Source of the DNA: Polychytrium aggregatum | Taxonomy: Eukaryota > Chytridiomycota > Chytridiomycetes > Polychytriales | NCBI RefSeq assembly: GCF_025602895.1 | Contig: NW_026516214.1 | Coordinates: 248,001-312,000, forward strand | Direction of reading: 5' to 3' | Length of the DNA stretch: 64,000 nt | Part shown: positions 22,706-33,000 of the stretch, piece by piece | Layout: the number at the start of each line of letters is the position of its first letter | Position numbering within the stretch: the stretch's first letter is position 1 | Notes under the pieces: generated by a model | Seen by the model: only the letters and a program-made list of their open reading frames with translations | The model's database searches: none | What the model was told of the DNA's origin: nothing | Position numbers and translations under genes: made by a program

Positions 22706-25516
22706 TCACGTTGCCACACTCGACCGGTGCCTGGTTTCAATTATGGAGACTCGCGGCGGCTCCGCTTTGGTAGGCGGCGCCTCTGGCGGCGCTCCGCTTT
22801 GCTTCTGAAGCCGAGCCATCCGGGCCTTGAAGGTCTCTCGGATATGCAAGCCAACATCCGGGAACTGGAGCAGGATTCGGTTGAAGTCATCCTGCATCAG
22901 CTTGTAGACCAGCAGCCTCGTCTTGGCCTTGACCGTGGCCGTGCGCGGGGCTCCTGTAATGAGCGATACCTCTGGCCAGCAGTCCATCAAAACTTTAGGG
23001 CACAGTTGCTGTAACGAGTGGCATGTCATCCCATCATAAGCAGTCGGCATATACGCTCTTCTGCAGGTCAGGCTCCACAGACCTCCGAAAAATGACCCGT
23101 CTTCCATTTCGGCCACCACGCTGCCCTTCACAATAACTGACGCCTTCCCCGTTTGAATAAAGTACATGTCGGATCCGTCCTGTGGGCGATGTAAGATTCA
23201 GTTCCGGCTCAGCAAGCGAACGCACCGGAACCGCTTCTCGAAAGCTGGCTTACCTCGCCTGCGCTGAAGACAATCTCGTCTTCGATGTAGTAGCCCGATA
23301 TCAGCGCCATGCACAGCTCCGTGAGAAAGAGCTCGTCCCGGCCGTCGCACTTGTTACGCCGCAGAAAGTCGACCTTCTCGATCAGTCCACGGCAGTTGAA
23401 CAGAGCAATCTCTTGCAGCATTGATCGATTGAGGTCATTCAACAGATCCTGTTGGGAGTACACGCAAGCGCTCGTTGGCAACAGCCCGACCGAGCATTCG
23501 CTGAGCGACGATGTTTTCGAAGGCCCTGCGCCCGTGCACCATCAAACTCGAATACGGAAGCCGCCCCAGTGTCTCGAGCTCAGCGCTCATGGCATAGTTG
23601 TCAAATGCATGGCGCCATGGCGGTCAAAACGACCTCGTACCTCCTGAAAGATCTTGCCCTGGTACTTGACCCGAAAGTACCGTCGGACCTTGACGCGAAT
23701 GGCTTCGGGGAACCTGTTGAATCTCAGATACTCGTTGACCATGTCGAGCTTTTGTCGATAGATTCGTCCGGAGGGATCGATGCCCATGACGAGTGACGAG
23801 AATGTCCCGATGATCAACCAGTACTGATGTGGTTGCGGTCAAATCGATGAGCGCGAGTGGGATGCACGGCTATGGCGATGTGCACCTGCCAAGGCCGCCA
23901 TTGGTAGGGAAGAGGCATCTGTTTGCGAACGAGGTAGCTCTACTCACCAGAATGGCCGATACGATCGTAAACACCATAAACATTGTCTGTTCGTTGATCA
24001 TGCTGATGCTAGGCGCAGGAAACTCGGGTCAGCGGGGAGCCGATCTGCCGTGCGCTGTCCACTCGTCATATCACTCCAGCGGAGCCACCATCCGCTCGCC
24101 ACATCTTGCGTTTCCAAGTGGCATTCTCAACCCAGCCTCCCTGATGTTCCAATGACACCATCCTGTTTCGCTGGCTTGCTACACAGGACGACTTTGCACT
24201 GATAGCTTACTGTAGTCGTCTGACGTTGAGCGGGAATGTGTTTGAGACTGCAATAAAGAACCCGTAGGCATATTCGGCTGCGATTTGGACGTAGATCAGC
24301 AGCTCTGGGGTCTGGCCCCTGTTCTCCATCATCACCCATACCATGCACGCCTCCCAGTGCATCAGAATGACGAGCAGCACTGTCGTGGAAATCAACGCCC
24401 ACAGCAGTTCACCAATGTTGAAGAACTCCTCCAGCATATAGCGAAATTGGCGGAAGATCTGGGACTTGGAGATCAGCTTGGGAAAGTGCCGGGTTCGGAG
24501 CAGGTGGATCAGGACCAGGAATCTATAACCTGGGATCGGAAGCAATTCGAACGGGAACAGAGATATCGCGTCGGCGAGAATCCCAAGGCGGTCGAGGATG
24601 ATGGTCGTGGCTATGGTCTTTTCTTGGCTCGGGAGCTGGTCCTCCAGCACTCGCTGGGTGAGCTGGACGATGATGGTGTCGGCGATGAAGATGGCTGTTG
24701 TGACCAGTCCGACGGGGAGCACCATGGCTCGGACACTGTCGTATGCCACGATCACCGGAAACAGCCAGAGCAGGAGAAAGTAAAAGACTGGCTCCCGAGA
24801 GAGAGCCCAGAAGACCATGCAGTTGCAATTGTTAGCTCATTCTCACGATCCACGACACGACTGCCCCGGGGATCAAGCAATCCGTTCGTTCGCTGATGGC
24901 CAGCAGCCGTAGACACACCTCCCATCAGCAGATCCCAGAAGGCGCGGAACTCTGAGAACGGATGAATGACCCGAATGGCCTTCTTCTCGACCTGGACATT
25001 CTGCAGTGTTTCCTTGTAGGACCATTCAACGGGTTTCTGGAAGACGTCGCTAATACTCTCGCGCCTGCTGCGTCGGCGGGACTGGGAGGCTTCGCTCCAG
25101 CTGCTCCGACGGGAGTCGTCATCGGCGGCGGGGAAGGACATGGTGGATCTCATATCCTGCGTCGACATGAGATCGATGTTTTTTCGAATCTCCTGTATAT
25201 CCTTCTTGGACTCTTCGAGGTTGCGTTTTAGGCCCTGGAGGTGACTCATGACCGTTTCGTTCATGCGGGCTCGCGATAGATCGCTCTTGGACTCGCGGCC
25301 GACTGCCGACCGGCTGTTGTTGAGGCTTCGAGTGTTTTCCAGATCGCTGACATCAATCGGGTGATCAAGCCCCGCTCGGCTTCTGGAGCCCGAGAGCAGA
25401 CTCGCAGAGCCGCTCTCGTTGATGCCCCTGCCCCGCGAGCGAGAAAGGATGTGGCTCGAGAGGTTGTACCCCTGGCCTCGATGCATATCTGGGGATAACA
25501 TGGTCCATGCGTTCAA
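22706..25516 (-). CDS. Cyclic-nucleotide-gated (CNG/HCN-type) channel, copy 1
   Basis: Six-helix cation channel with a C-terminal cyclic-nucleotide-binding domain. Seven exons join in frame to 658 aa: 25516-24919, 24787-24211, 24008-23948, 23823-23641, 23448-23254, 23179-23083 and 22971-22706. A Ser/Arg-rich N-terminus leads to FQKPVEWSYKETL and VIHPFSEFRAFWDLL, which precede S1. An S4-like segment is FLVLIHLLRTRHFPKLI. The pore region reads YGFFIAVSNTFPLNVR, unlike the usual K+ or CNG filters. The C-linker is IYRQKLDMVNEYLRFNRFP. The binding cassette (GSFFGEVSLITGAPRTATV) keeps the Gly-Glu and Arg-Thr residues that hold cyclic nucleotide. Exon phases match copy 2 at 30-33 kb exactly, so the pair is a tandem duplicate. 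The start codon is the first Met of the open frame. Confidence 0.92.
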
Positions 25517-25889
25517 GGTCGACAGAGAGAGCTAGGCTGTAGATGAGCTCGTGGAGTCGACGATGGGCTTGGACCGGTGTGAATCTGGTGCTGGGTTATC
25601 GCGAGCCCGCGCTCAAGGGGACACTTCGACATGCAGATGGTTCGTGTGGTTGGAATGATGCTGATCGATGTGGTTGAATGACGTCAATCGGCAATGGCGC
25701 TCTCGCGGTGGACTCGGCCGATGCGATATCGGCCTCAACTCAGCTATTAGTATTGGAGTCTTGGACTGGCTCCAGAGATGGACATCCAGGGAGATGGCCT
25801 GACTCGCTTGGCCGCTGTTGGCCGTTGTCGACTGAGTATGATAAAGTGTAGTATACTCTTTGACTCGATTACAGGCAATCCAATAAAAA
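25517..25889. other. CNG1 upstream region before the transposase relic
   Basis: 5' DNA of CNG1, about 370 bp, ending at the GGGACACCGGG motif that marks the left part of the mobile element. No ORF is recognised. Confidence 0.4.
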
Positions 25890-26759
25890 ACGGGACACCG
25901 GGTTTTTGACCATTCATCGAATATTTTGTTACCCAAAACCATCGCGCGCTGGCCATGACCATTCGCCACACATCCGACTTTCGCACCGCCGCATTGCGAT
26001 GCTACGCCCTCATCCATAGCCTGCGTAAGGTCGCCTCCATATTCAGTGTATCCAAGAGCACCATCCATCGATGGCACCGAGGATGCAAGCTGGATGACCC
26101 ATCCCGGGTCCCAGCTCGCAGATCCACTTTCTTTGAGCAGGCATGTCCAGTCATTCGCACCCTGATTGAACAGGACCCGTTCCAGACTGGTCCTGTGTTG
26201 CGATGCAAGCTCGAGTCCATCCTCCAGAGGAAAGTATCACTCTCGCTCTGCCACACTGCCATCCACCGAGCAGGTCTCTCACACAAGAGGGCAACACACC
26301 TCTACAAGTCCAAGCGACTGGATGAGCGAGTGGCACAGTTCAGGGACCAAGTCCACTCCATCGACCCACGGCGGCTCGTTTTTGTCGATGAGACAGGGAT
26401 CAGGAGATCCATTTTCCCTCTCTACGGATACTCACCGAAGGGTGCTCCGCTTCGCCAGCGCAATCACATGAAACACAAGTCTGTCTCGGCTGCATTTGCC
26501 ATCAACCACTGGTGTGCTGCATCGCATGTACATCCCCACATCATTCAAGACACACTCGATGGTCGAGTTCTTTGAGCGAGCGAGCTTCCCAGACGACTCT
26601 GTGATTGTGATGGACAATGTCAGCATGCACAAGACAATGGCTGTCCTGGACTGCATCGATCGCCGAGGATGGTCAGTGATCTTCACCCCACCTGCTTCAC
26701 CCGACTTCAATCCCATCGAGAACTTCTTTGGGGTTGAGTCCCCACCGCTTTGGGGTTGA
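25890..26759 (+). pseudogene. Broken Tc1/mariner (IS630)-type transposase
   Basis: The reading frame starts at 25955 (MTIRHTSDFRTAALRCYALI) with a helix-turn-helix (LRKVASIFSVSKSTIHRWHR), then the first catalytic Asp in RRLVFVDETG. Near 26500-26510 the frame changes by one base. The second frame (to 26759) holds DSVIVMDNVSMHK, with the second Asp, and SPDFNPIENFF, with the third acidic residue (Glu). All three catalytic acids exist but in two frames, and the protein ends right after ENFF, about 30-60 residues short of the usual C-terminus. The loss coincides with the GGGGTTGAGTCCCC repeats at 26727-26787. Upstream, 25890-25910 carries a GGGACACCGGGTTTTTGA motif shared with the relics, possibly an element end. 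Confidence 0.85.
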
Positions 26760-26787
26760 GTTCCTCCAATTTGGGGTTTAGTCCCCC
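26727..26787. repeat. Three tandem GGGGTTGAGTCCCC hairpin units at the element junction
   Basis: The units lie at 26727-26743, 26749-26767 and 26770-26787, spaced by about 22 bp. Units 1 and 3 can each fold into a hairpin with a GGGG/CCCC stem; the middle unit is degenerate. They mark the exact point where transposase coding stops and the Fanzor 5' region begins. Confidence 0.75.
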
Positions 26788-26894
26788 AATCACGCCGCCA
26801 TTTTCACGCTCACATCCCTGGCTTGAACCTCTCGACGATTTTTGAACAGGGTCGCTTCCCAACCAACCCGCAAAGACGGGTTCCTGCTCTCGGG

Positions 26895-26900
26895 TATAAA
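26895..26900 (+). promoter_or_regulatory. TATA box of the Fanzor gene
   Basis: TATAAA in the context CGGGTATAAATGCC, 130 bp before the Fanzor ATG, with no other gene between. It is a plausible core promoter for the nuclease gene. Confidence 0.5.
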
Positions 26901-27029
26901 TGCCACACCTTCGTCCTGCTGCTTTCTTCCCTCATCTCGCCTTGATCGGATCATCGCGCCATTGTACGATAAAAAAAAGTCTCTGCTCTGACGAGTACCA
27001 CTTGCAGGCATCCAGCATCCTCTGCCCCC

Positions 27030-29375
27030 ATGCCTCCGAAGCGCAAGGGTACCGGTGATGGCCAGCCTCAGCCACCCAGGCCCAAGAAAGCCAAGTCACA
27101 GTCGGAGCCTGTCTCTGGTTCGTATTCTGACCCCACGCATGCTTGGTCGTCTGTTGCTCCGTCGCTCACCACCACTGCTTCTACAGATCCAATGGATGTC
27201 GATCCCACCGAGCCTGGTCCATCTACTTCCTCGAGTACCGGCAAGCGATGTCGCCAGTGCGACGGTACCGATCACGAACGTTGCAACACCAGCAAATGTC
27301 CCAAATACCGGCCCCTCAAGAGTTCTGTCGTCCCACTCGTGGATGGAAGGTCATCCGCCCCTCAGTTCAGCTGCTTCAAGCAGACGATGGATGGCTGTTG
27401 TCTCAATCCCGCTCTCCGCGACAAGATCCAGGCCACCGTCGAGGCCATGACCCAGATCCAGTTCGAGGCATCCAGGCTGCTCAACCTGCACATCCTCCGG
27501 TGCATCGAGCAGGATCTTCCCGTCCCCGTCATCTCCAAGTCCACCCCTGCTTTCGTTCGCCAATGCTTCAAGATCGTCCAGGACGGTGCCCTCTCCCCGA
27601 CCGGGGACAATGAGAAATACAACGAGCATCTGGTCGCTTCCTTTCGCGACTACCAGACCACTCGGCACGCAGACCTGCCTCCGGCCCCTCGTCTGCCTGA
27701 TGGTGCTCACAGTCAGCTTCTCACCCTGGCTGTCAATGCCTATGCTACCAACTGCACCACCCACCTCGACCTGGCCTACTGGCGACTCCTTCGCCGCTTC
27801 TGCGCTGCCGTCTTCCCAGCCAACAAGCATAAGCACGAAGCCATCGAGGCCTGTCTCGAGCTCTTCGAGAAACCAGGGCAGACTCCACCCAAGGCCGATA
27901 TCGAGTTCCTCTATCCAGACTTTGGCCACGTCCTGGACGAGTTTCGGTACAGCAACGACCAGGACCGCTTCCGGGCCCTCCATCGCCTCTCACACCATGT
28001 GAGAATCCTCGCTCGAGACAAGATGGTCGACAATGTCCACAAGTGGATCGACTGTGACATGCCCGCCCTCCGAGTCACTGAGCTGCAGCGCCAGGCCAAG
28101 CTGGACGAGCTCACTACCCAAGGCATTCCCTCCGACGACAAGAGGTTCACCAAGGCCAAGATCAACAAGCTGGCATCCAGGATCAAGTGGTGCCTCAAGC
28201 AGCTCGCTCTTGACACTCCTCCGGCCGTGTGCACGATGGTTCCTCTGTGCACTGCCACGGCCAAATACATCAAGATTGACACGGTCACTCTCTGGGAACT
28301 CCTTGACACCGATCATCGTCTTGGCCTCACCAGGGACAAGCTCAAGGAAGAAGGTGAGGACGGTGTCAACAACCAGGATCGTCTCTGGCGCAGTTGCTTC
28401 AAGCTGCGTAGTTCCCTCTTCCAAGAGCGAGACGTGAACAAGAAGCTGTTCAACTACGAGATCAGCACCGATGGCATTGGATGCACCATCGGCCTCGTCA
28501 AGTTTTTGCGTCGAACCGATCACACCGAGACCCCCGAGCCTCCTCCGACTGCCGAGCAGCGTATCCAGACCCACATCGGCGACCCAGACCCCGATCGCAC
28601 CACTTGGATTGGCATCGATCCTGGAGTCGGCTCCATCTTCACGGCGGTCATCCAAACACCGGGCCACCAAGACGAGGTGGTCTCATTCTCCAATGGCCAC
28701 TACCAGCACATGTGTGACCATACGTCCAACACCAAGTGGCACAATATCATGAAGTATCGACTCAGCATCGAGACCTGGATGTCGACCACCCCCTCGCCCA
28801 AGGTGTCATCCTCGGAGGCCTTCAAAGTCCATCTCACCCATGTCCTGCGACCGGAGCTGCGAGTGCAGCTCGACTTCCACCTTGGCAAGAAGGCCCGTCA
28901 CCATCGCTTCACGGGCCACAGGAGACGCCAAGTGGCCGTCGACAGGATGTGCAAGGCCGTCCTGAAGCACGCCCCGAAACGGACCGATGTGGTGATCGCC
29001 TTTGGCAATGCCTCATGGCGGCAAGGCAAGGGCTATGCATCCAGCCCTCGGAGGCAGCGGTTTGCTCGGTACTTTGAGCAATTCGAGCACCACCGACGCC
29101 GTCCCAATCACCATCATGGAAGCGTCAAGGTGGCCTCGACGAACGAGTTCAACACCTCGCAAGTGTGCTCCAAGTGCCTGGAGCCAGTTCGGTTGGAAGG
29201 ACTCGATGCGCCCAGTGTTGCGAATTCCCACTTTGTCAGGAGCTGCAAGAATCCCAGCTGCCGGACAGTGTGGAATCGCGACGTCAATGCGGCGCGCAAC
29301 ATGATCACAGTATGCAGGTCGATTGTGGAGATCGGAGAGCGACCGGCGGTCTTCACTCGGAGGCTGCCAAAGTGA
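27030..29375 (+). CDS. Fanzor (eukaryotic TnpB-like) RNA-guided nuclease
   Basis: Single uninterrupted exon, 781 aa, in a region where most genes are split. The N-terminus is basic and Pro-rich (MPPKRKG, RPKKAKSQ), a likely nuclear localisation signal. It is followed by a Cys/His knuckle, C74-x2-C77-x4-H82-x2-C85, with C90 nearby. Residues about 100-520 form the long WED/REC-like part. RuvC-I is WIGIDPGVGSIFTAV with D530. The segment at the usual RuvC-II Glu reads FGNASW (658-663) and lacks a Glu, but E706 in STNEFNTSQVCSKC could serve as the alternative Glu described for Fanzors and their TnpB relatives. A C4 zinc site is C713, C716, C739, C744. RuvC-III is WNRDVNAARNM with D751. Nothing in the ORF looks broken. 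Known Fanzors are programmable DNA nucleases using an omega-RNA from the element's 3' end. Activity here is inferred. Confidence 0.93.
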   Translation: MPPKRKGTGDGQPQPPRPKKAKSQSEPVSGSYSDPTHAWSSVAPSLTTTASTDPMDVDPTEPGPSTSSSTGKRCRQCDGTDHERCNTSKCPKYRPLKSSVVPLVDGRSSAPQFSCFKQTMDGCCLNPALRDKIQATVEAMTQIQFEASRLLNLHILRCIEQDLPVPVISKSTPAFVRQCFKIVQDGALSPTGDNEKYNEHLVASFRDYQTTRHADLPPAPRLPDGAHSQLLTLAVNAYATNCTTHLDLAYWRLLRRFCAAVFPANKHKHEAIEACLELFEKPGQTPPKADIEFLYPDFGHVLDEFRYSNDQDRFRALHRLSHHVRILARDKMVDNVHKWIDCDMPALRVTELQRQAKLDELTTQGIPSDDKRFTKAKINKLASRIKWCLKQLALDTPPAVCTMVPLCTATAKYIKIDTVTLWELLDTDHRLGLTRDKLKEEGEDGVNNQDRLWRSCFKLRSSLFQERDVNKKLFNYEISTDGIGCTIGLVKFLRRTDHTETPEPPPTAEQRIQTHIGDPDPDRTTWIGIDPGVGSIFTAVIQTPGHQDEVVSFSNGHYQHMCDHTSNTKWHNIMKYRLSIETWMSTTPSPKVSSSEAFKVHLTHVLRPELRVQLDFHLGKKARHHRFTGHRRRQVAVDRMCKAVLKHAPKRTDVVIAFGNASWRQGKGYASSPRRQRFARYFEQFEHHRRRPNHHHGSVKVASTNEFNTSQVCSKCLEPVRLEGLDAPSVANSHFVRSCKNPSCRTVWNRDVNAARNMITVCRSIVEIGERPAVFTRRLPK

Positions 29376-29490
29376 TCTGTTTTATTTCTTGTGGCTTTGC
29401 TTGACGCAAGCACAGCACATACTACATGTTCATGGAAACGGCTATATTATCTCGTTTTTTTCTGAATAAAGTGTAGGCTGCATCTGACCG
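29376..29490 (+). ncRNA. Candidate omega-RNA / 3' end of the Fanzor transcript
   Basis: In studied Fanzor loci the guide RNA comes from the ORF 3' end and downstream sequence up to the element boundary. Here the 115 bp after the stop contain a perfect 6-bp hairpin with a 3-nt loop (TGCTTG-ACG-CAAGCA, 29398-29412), a T-run, and an AATAAA poly(A)-type signal at 29465-29470. Neither the guide boundary nor the element's right end can be fixed from sequence alone, so this is a location hypothesis. Confidence 0.3.
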
Positions 29491-30006
29491 AACACAGCAC
29501 AGGGTCGCAGCGGGCAAGTGAACTTCCCACGAGATGGACTGCTTCCAAATCTGGACACCCAGCTGGACTGCAGAGGTAAATCTACGTGTGCTTCCCAGGT
29601 TCATCCGGATACCAAGCCGAGTCAGCAAACTTCGGGACTATCGGCCATTTATTGCTCGCATCGCTCTCGCAATCATCAGCTCAGTGTGCTATCCAGGTTC
29701 ACGGCACACCATCGCAGACCACATGGCGGCGAGCTGTCAACGGTCGTGGGAATATGAACTCGTAGCGATATCCGACATGGTGGCAGCATCAGCGGACTCA
29801 AGAATACGATCGCATGGTGCGAGTCGATCGTCGCCCAGGGGAATCAACCCGCCAGTCTTCAAGACCTCATGCTCTCAGACGGATTTTCTGTCGACAAACG
29901 AAGGTGGCAGGGCCATGATGGGTCCGTGTGAGCCTGTTGACGAGCACCAGCTGAATATATTCTGAAACACAGAGTTTCATCTTCCTTCCGGGACGAGTCG
30001 CGATCG
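29491..30006. other. Gap between Fanzor and CNG2
   Basis: About 500 bp that may contain the right end of the Fanzor element and the CNG2 3' UTR. A 143-codon plus-strand ORF (29534-29965) has no recognisable motif. No inverted copy of the GGGACACC motif or of the GGGGTTGAG repeats is visible. Confidence 0.35.
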
Positions 30007-33000
30007 CTACACATCGCCCATGATGTTGCCTGACACCAGGAGATCCCCGTTGACGCTGATATTCGGGTTCATTCCAAAGGCTATTGAATTGCTGCGGCTG
30101 GAGACTCCCCCTGGTATTTTGGTCAGCCCTGCTTGAATGGTTTCTTTCAGCACCTTGGACATGCGCGCCGCAAAAGCGGCTTGGATGGTCTGGCCGACAT
30201 CGGGGAACTCATTCAGAATCTGGTTGAATCCCGACTGTCCGAGCTTGTACATGACACTCTTGCGGTTGGCCCGCACTGTTGCCGTGCGTGCGCTTCCCGT
30301 TATCATGGAAACCTCTGGGTACATCCAGCCAGGGCGGAAGAGCCGGGCGCTGTTAGCAACCCTTCCCTTTGATACGGCGACTTTGGCTTCTGCAGCCACA
30401 GCTTTGATTGCGCGGTTGTAGTGAGCTTCACGGATCAAAGAGCCTCACCTCCAAAGAAGCATCCGTCCGACAGTTCGGCAACGCTCATTCCGTTGACAAT
30501 CACGCTAACGTCTCCGGACTGGATGAAGTACATATCTGATCCTTCCTGTTTGGCACACACGATCGTCCGGCGGTGAGTTCAGTGTGCCGAGAGGCACTGG
30601 ATCGGCTTGCATAAGATCTGGCCTTGGGATGGCTTTCAATGACGGAAACAAACCTGTCCACTCGTAAAGATGATTTCGTTCCGGATAAAATAGCACGGCA
30701 CCAGCGCCATGCACAGCTTGGTGAGAAATAGCTCGTCGCGGCCGTCGCCTTTGTTGCGACGCAGAAACGACACTTTCGATATCAGGTCCCGGCAGTTGTA
30801 CATGGCTATCTCCTGCCTCATGGACTCGTTGAGCTCTTTCAGCAGCGTCTCCTGCGCAGCATCAACAGGGATCCAAGCGCATTCAGCCCGAGAAATGAGC
30901 AGGGTAAGTACCGCTGCACAAGATGTCCGCGTAATTCGTGGTGCAGTTGCTGCACAGCGGACAAGAAAGCCGCAAAACAACGAACGCAATGATATGCATG
31001 ACCACAGCAATCCCATCATGACGTGACATGTTGTTGCATCCATGTCAGCGACGCCTGGATCATGGCTACTTGCCTCCTCGAAGAACTTTCCGTGGTATTT
31101 GACCTGGTAGAACTCTCGGACTTTGGCTCGGGTTGAGTCGGGAATCTTCTTGAAGCGCAGATACTCATTTATGGCGTCGATTTTTTGCTTGTATTGCCGA
31201 CCGGAAGCATCGAAACCCATGACCAGCGATGAAAACGTTCCGATGATGGCTGCGTACTAAAGATCGAGACCAGAACGAGATTACAGCACAAATCGATGCA
31301 GTGCGAAGACGACCCGTCAGCAACTCCAGCAGCACCAGTAGCATCAGTAGCATCAGCAGCACTTACCAGCACTGCACACACAATTACAAAGAGAATGAAA
31401 ACGTTTTGCTCCGAGGTGATATACGTGCTAGTGTTGAAACCGCAATGTGAATTGTCTGCATTTCCCACAAAGTATGCCGGGCCGCCAACCCCCGATTGAG
31501 CCGGAGCGCTGTCTTGCTTTGGTCATCCTGCCTCGTTCAACAGTGCCAACCCGAGTATGCTTGCAGCCTCAAATGAACCCAAGTCGCGTTGCTGCTGTAT
31601 AGGGGCCACAAGTGCATCACAGGCCCACATTCGATTCGTGCCGAGTCAAGCCGCTGGCCGCTCACCTGAAGCTCAGCGGGAAGGTGTTGGAGACGGCAAT
31701 GTAGAAGCCCCAGACGTACTGTCCGCCAAAGCCCTGGTTGACGAGCTGATCCCGATACTCAGCTGGCCATGATGCGTATCCGTTGGCTTTGCCCATGATC
31801 CAAACGGCGCATGACTCCCAGTGCAAGATGATGAGCAGACTAAAAGTGAGTCCGATAAGGGTCCAGATCAACTCTCCGATGTCAAAGTGCTCCTCCAGTT
31901 CGTATCGTATCTGCTTGAAGATCTGTGACTCTGATATGAGCTTGGGAAAGTGGCGAGCTCGCAGGAGATGGATCAGGACGAGCAGGTTGCTGTTTGTGAC
32001 CGGAAGGAGCTCGAACGGAACCATACTGATCAGATCCATGAGCACTCCAAGGTAGAACGAGAAGGGTGTTGGCTTCTTGATGTTCTCGCCGTCCTCGACG
32101 ACCTTCTGTGTCAGCTGCCCGACGACGCTGTCGCACACATAGATTGCCGAGGTGAAGATGCCCATTGGTACAACGGCGATTTGAAAGACATCAAAGGCAA
32201 CGATCAGCGGCACGAGCCATAGCAGCAGGAAGTAGAACGCTATTGGTACAAGAAGTTCCGATGAGCCGTCAGAAGTGCAGGCAAGTCATGCAAAACTGCA
32301 GAACAGGTAGCGAGTTGGTCTGTCGGCAGCCCCCATCAACGCATGCCAATGCAAACGGCCTCCAGGAGCGGATATGCTTCATGAATCTGCTCGACGGAAG
32401 CGATATCACCACCCGCGCTCTTCGTTGTGCCCGAGCGTATCGACGATACGCGGCCAGTGTGCGGGGCTGCTTCGTACCTCCCATAGTCACATCCCAGCCG
32501 GCCCGAAATCCCGAAAACGGATGGATGATCTTCAGGGGCTTGCTCTCAATCTTGATGTTGGGCTGCCGGTTGACGGTCCACTCGACTGGTTTCGAAAAGA
32601 CCTCCTGGATGCTTGCCCGTCTGTTTTTCCGGGCCATCGACGGCATAACGCTTGCCTCTTCGTCAAAGTCGGGGACTTGATCGTGTACTTCTTCCAGGTG
32701 TTCTTGCGAAGTGTGCGGAGAGGACCGCGAGGGTGCGGTGACCTGATTGTCGTTACCCCCGGCGTTTTGGTTTGGATCGACGGCGCTTGTGTGTTCGTGG
32801 GCTGACCGACCATCGGACAGCGCCAGGAGGCTCTTCTTGATCTCGGAGAGTTCCTGGTTAGAGACCAGGATGTCGTTCCGCATGTCGCGGAGCATGGCCT
32901 CAACGGCGGGGTCGATTCGCGTCGACTCGTATCCCGATGCCGAAACCGAACGCCGTCGATGGGCGAGGCCGAACGACCCATCCTCAGACCGAGACCGGGG

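Noticed and set aside
27351-27983. 210-codon minus-strand ORF inside Fanzor
   Set aside because: Shadow of the Fanzor coding frame; Leu/Val/Gly-rich antisense pattern with no motif.
29534-29965. 143-codon ORF between Fanzor and CNG2 as a second element gene
   Set aside because: No similarity to recombinases, transposases or zinc fingers that I can see, and no promoter or splice signals.
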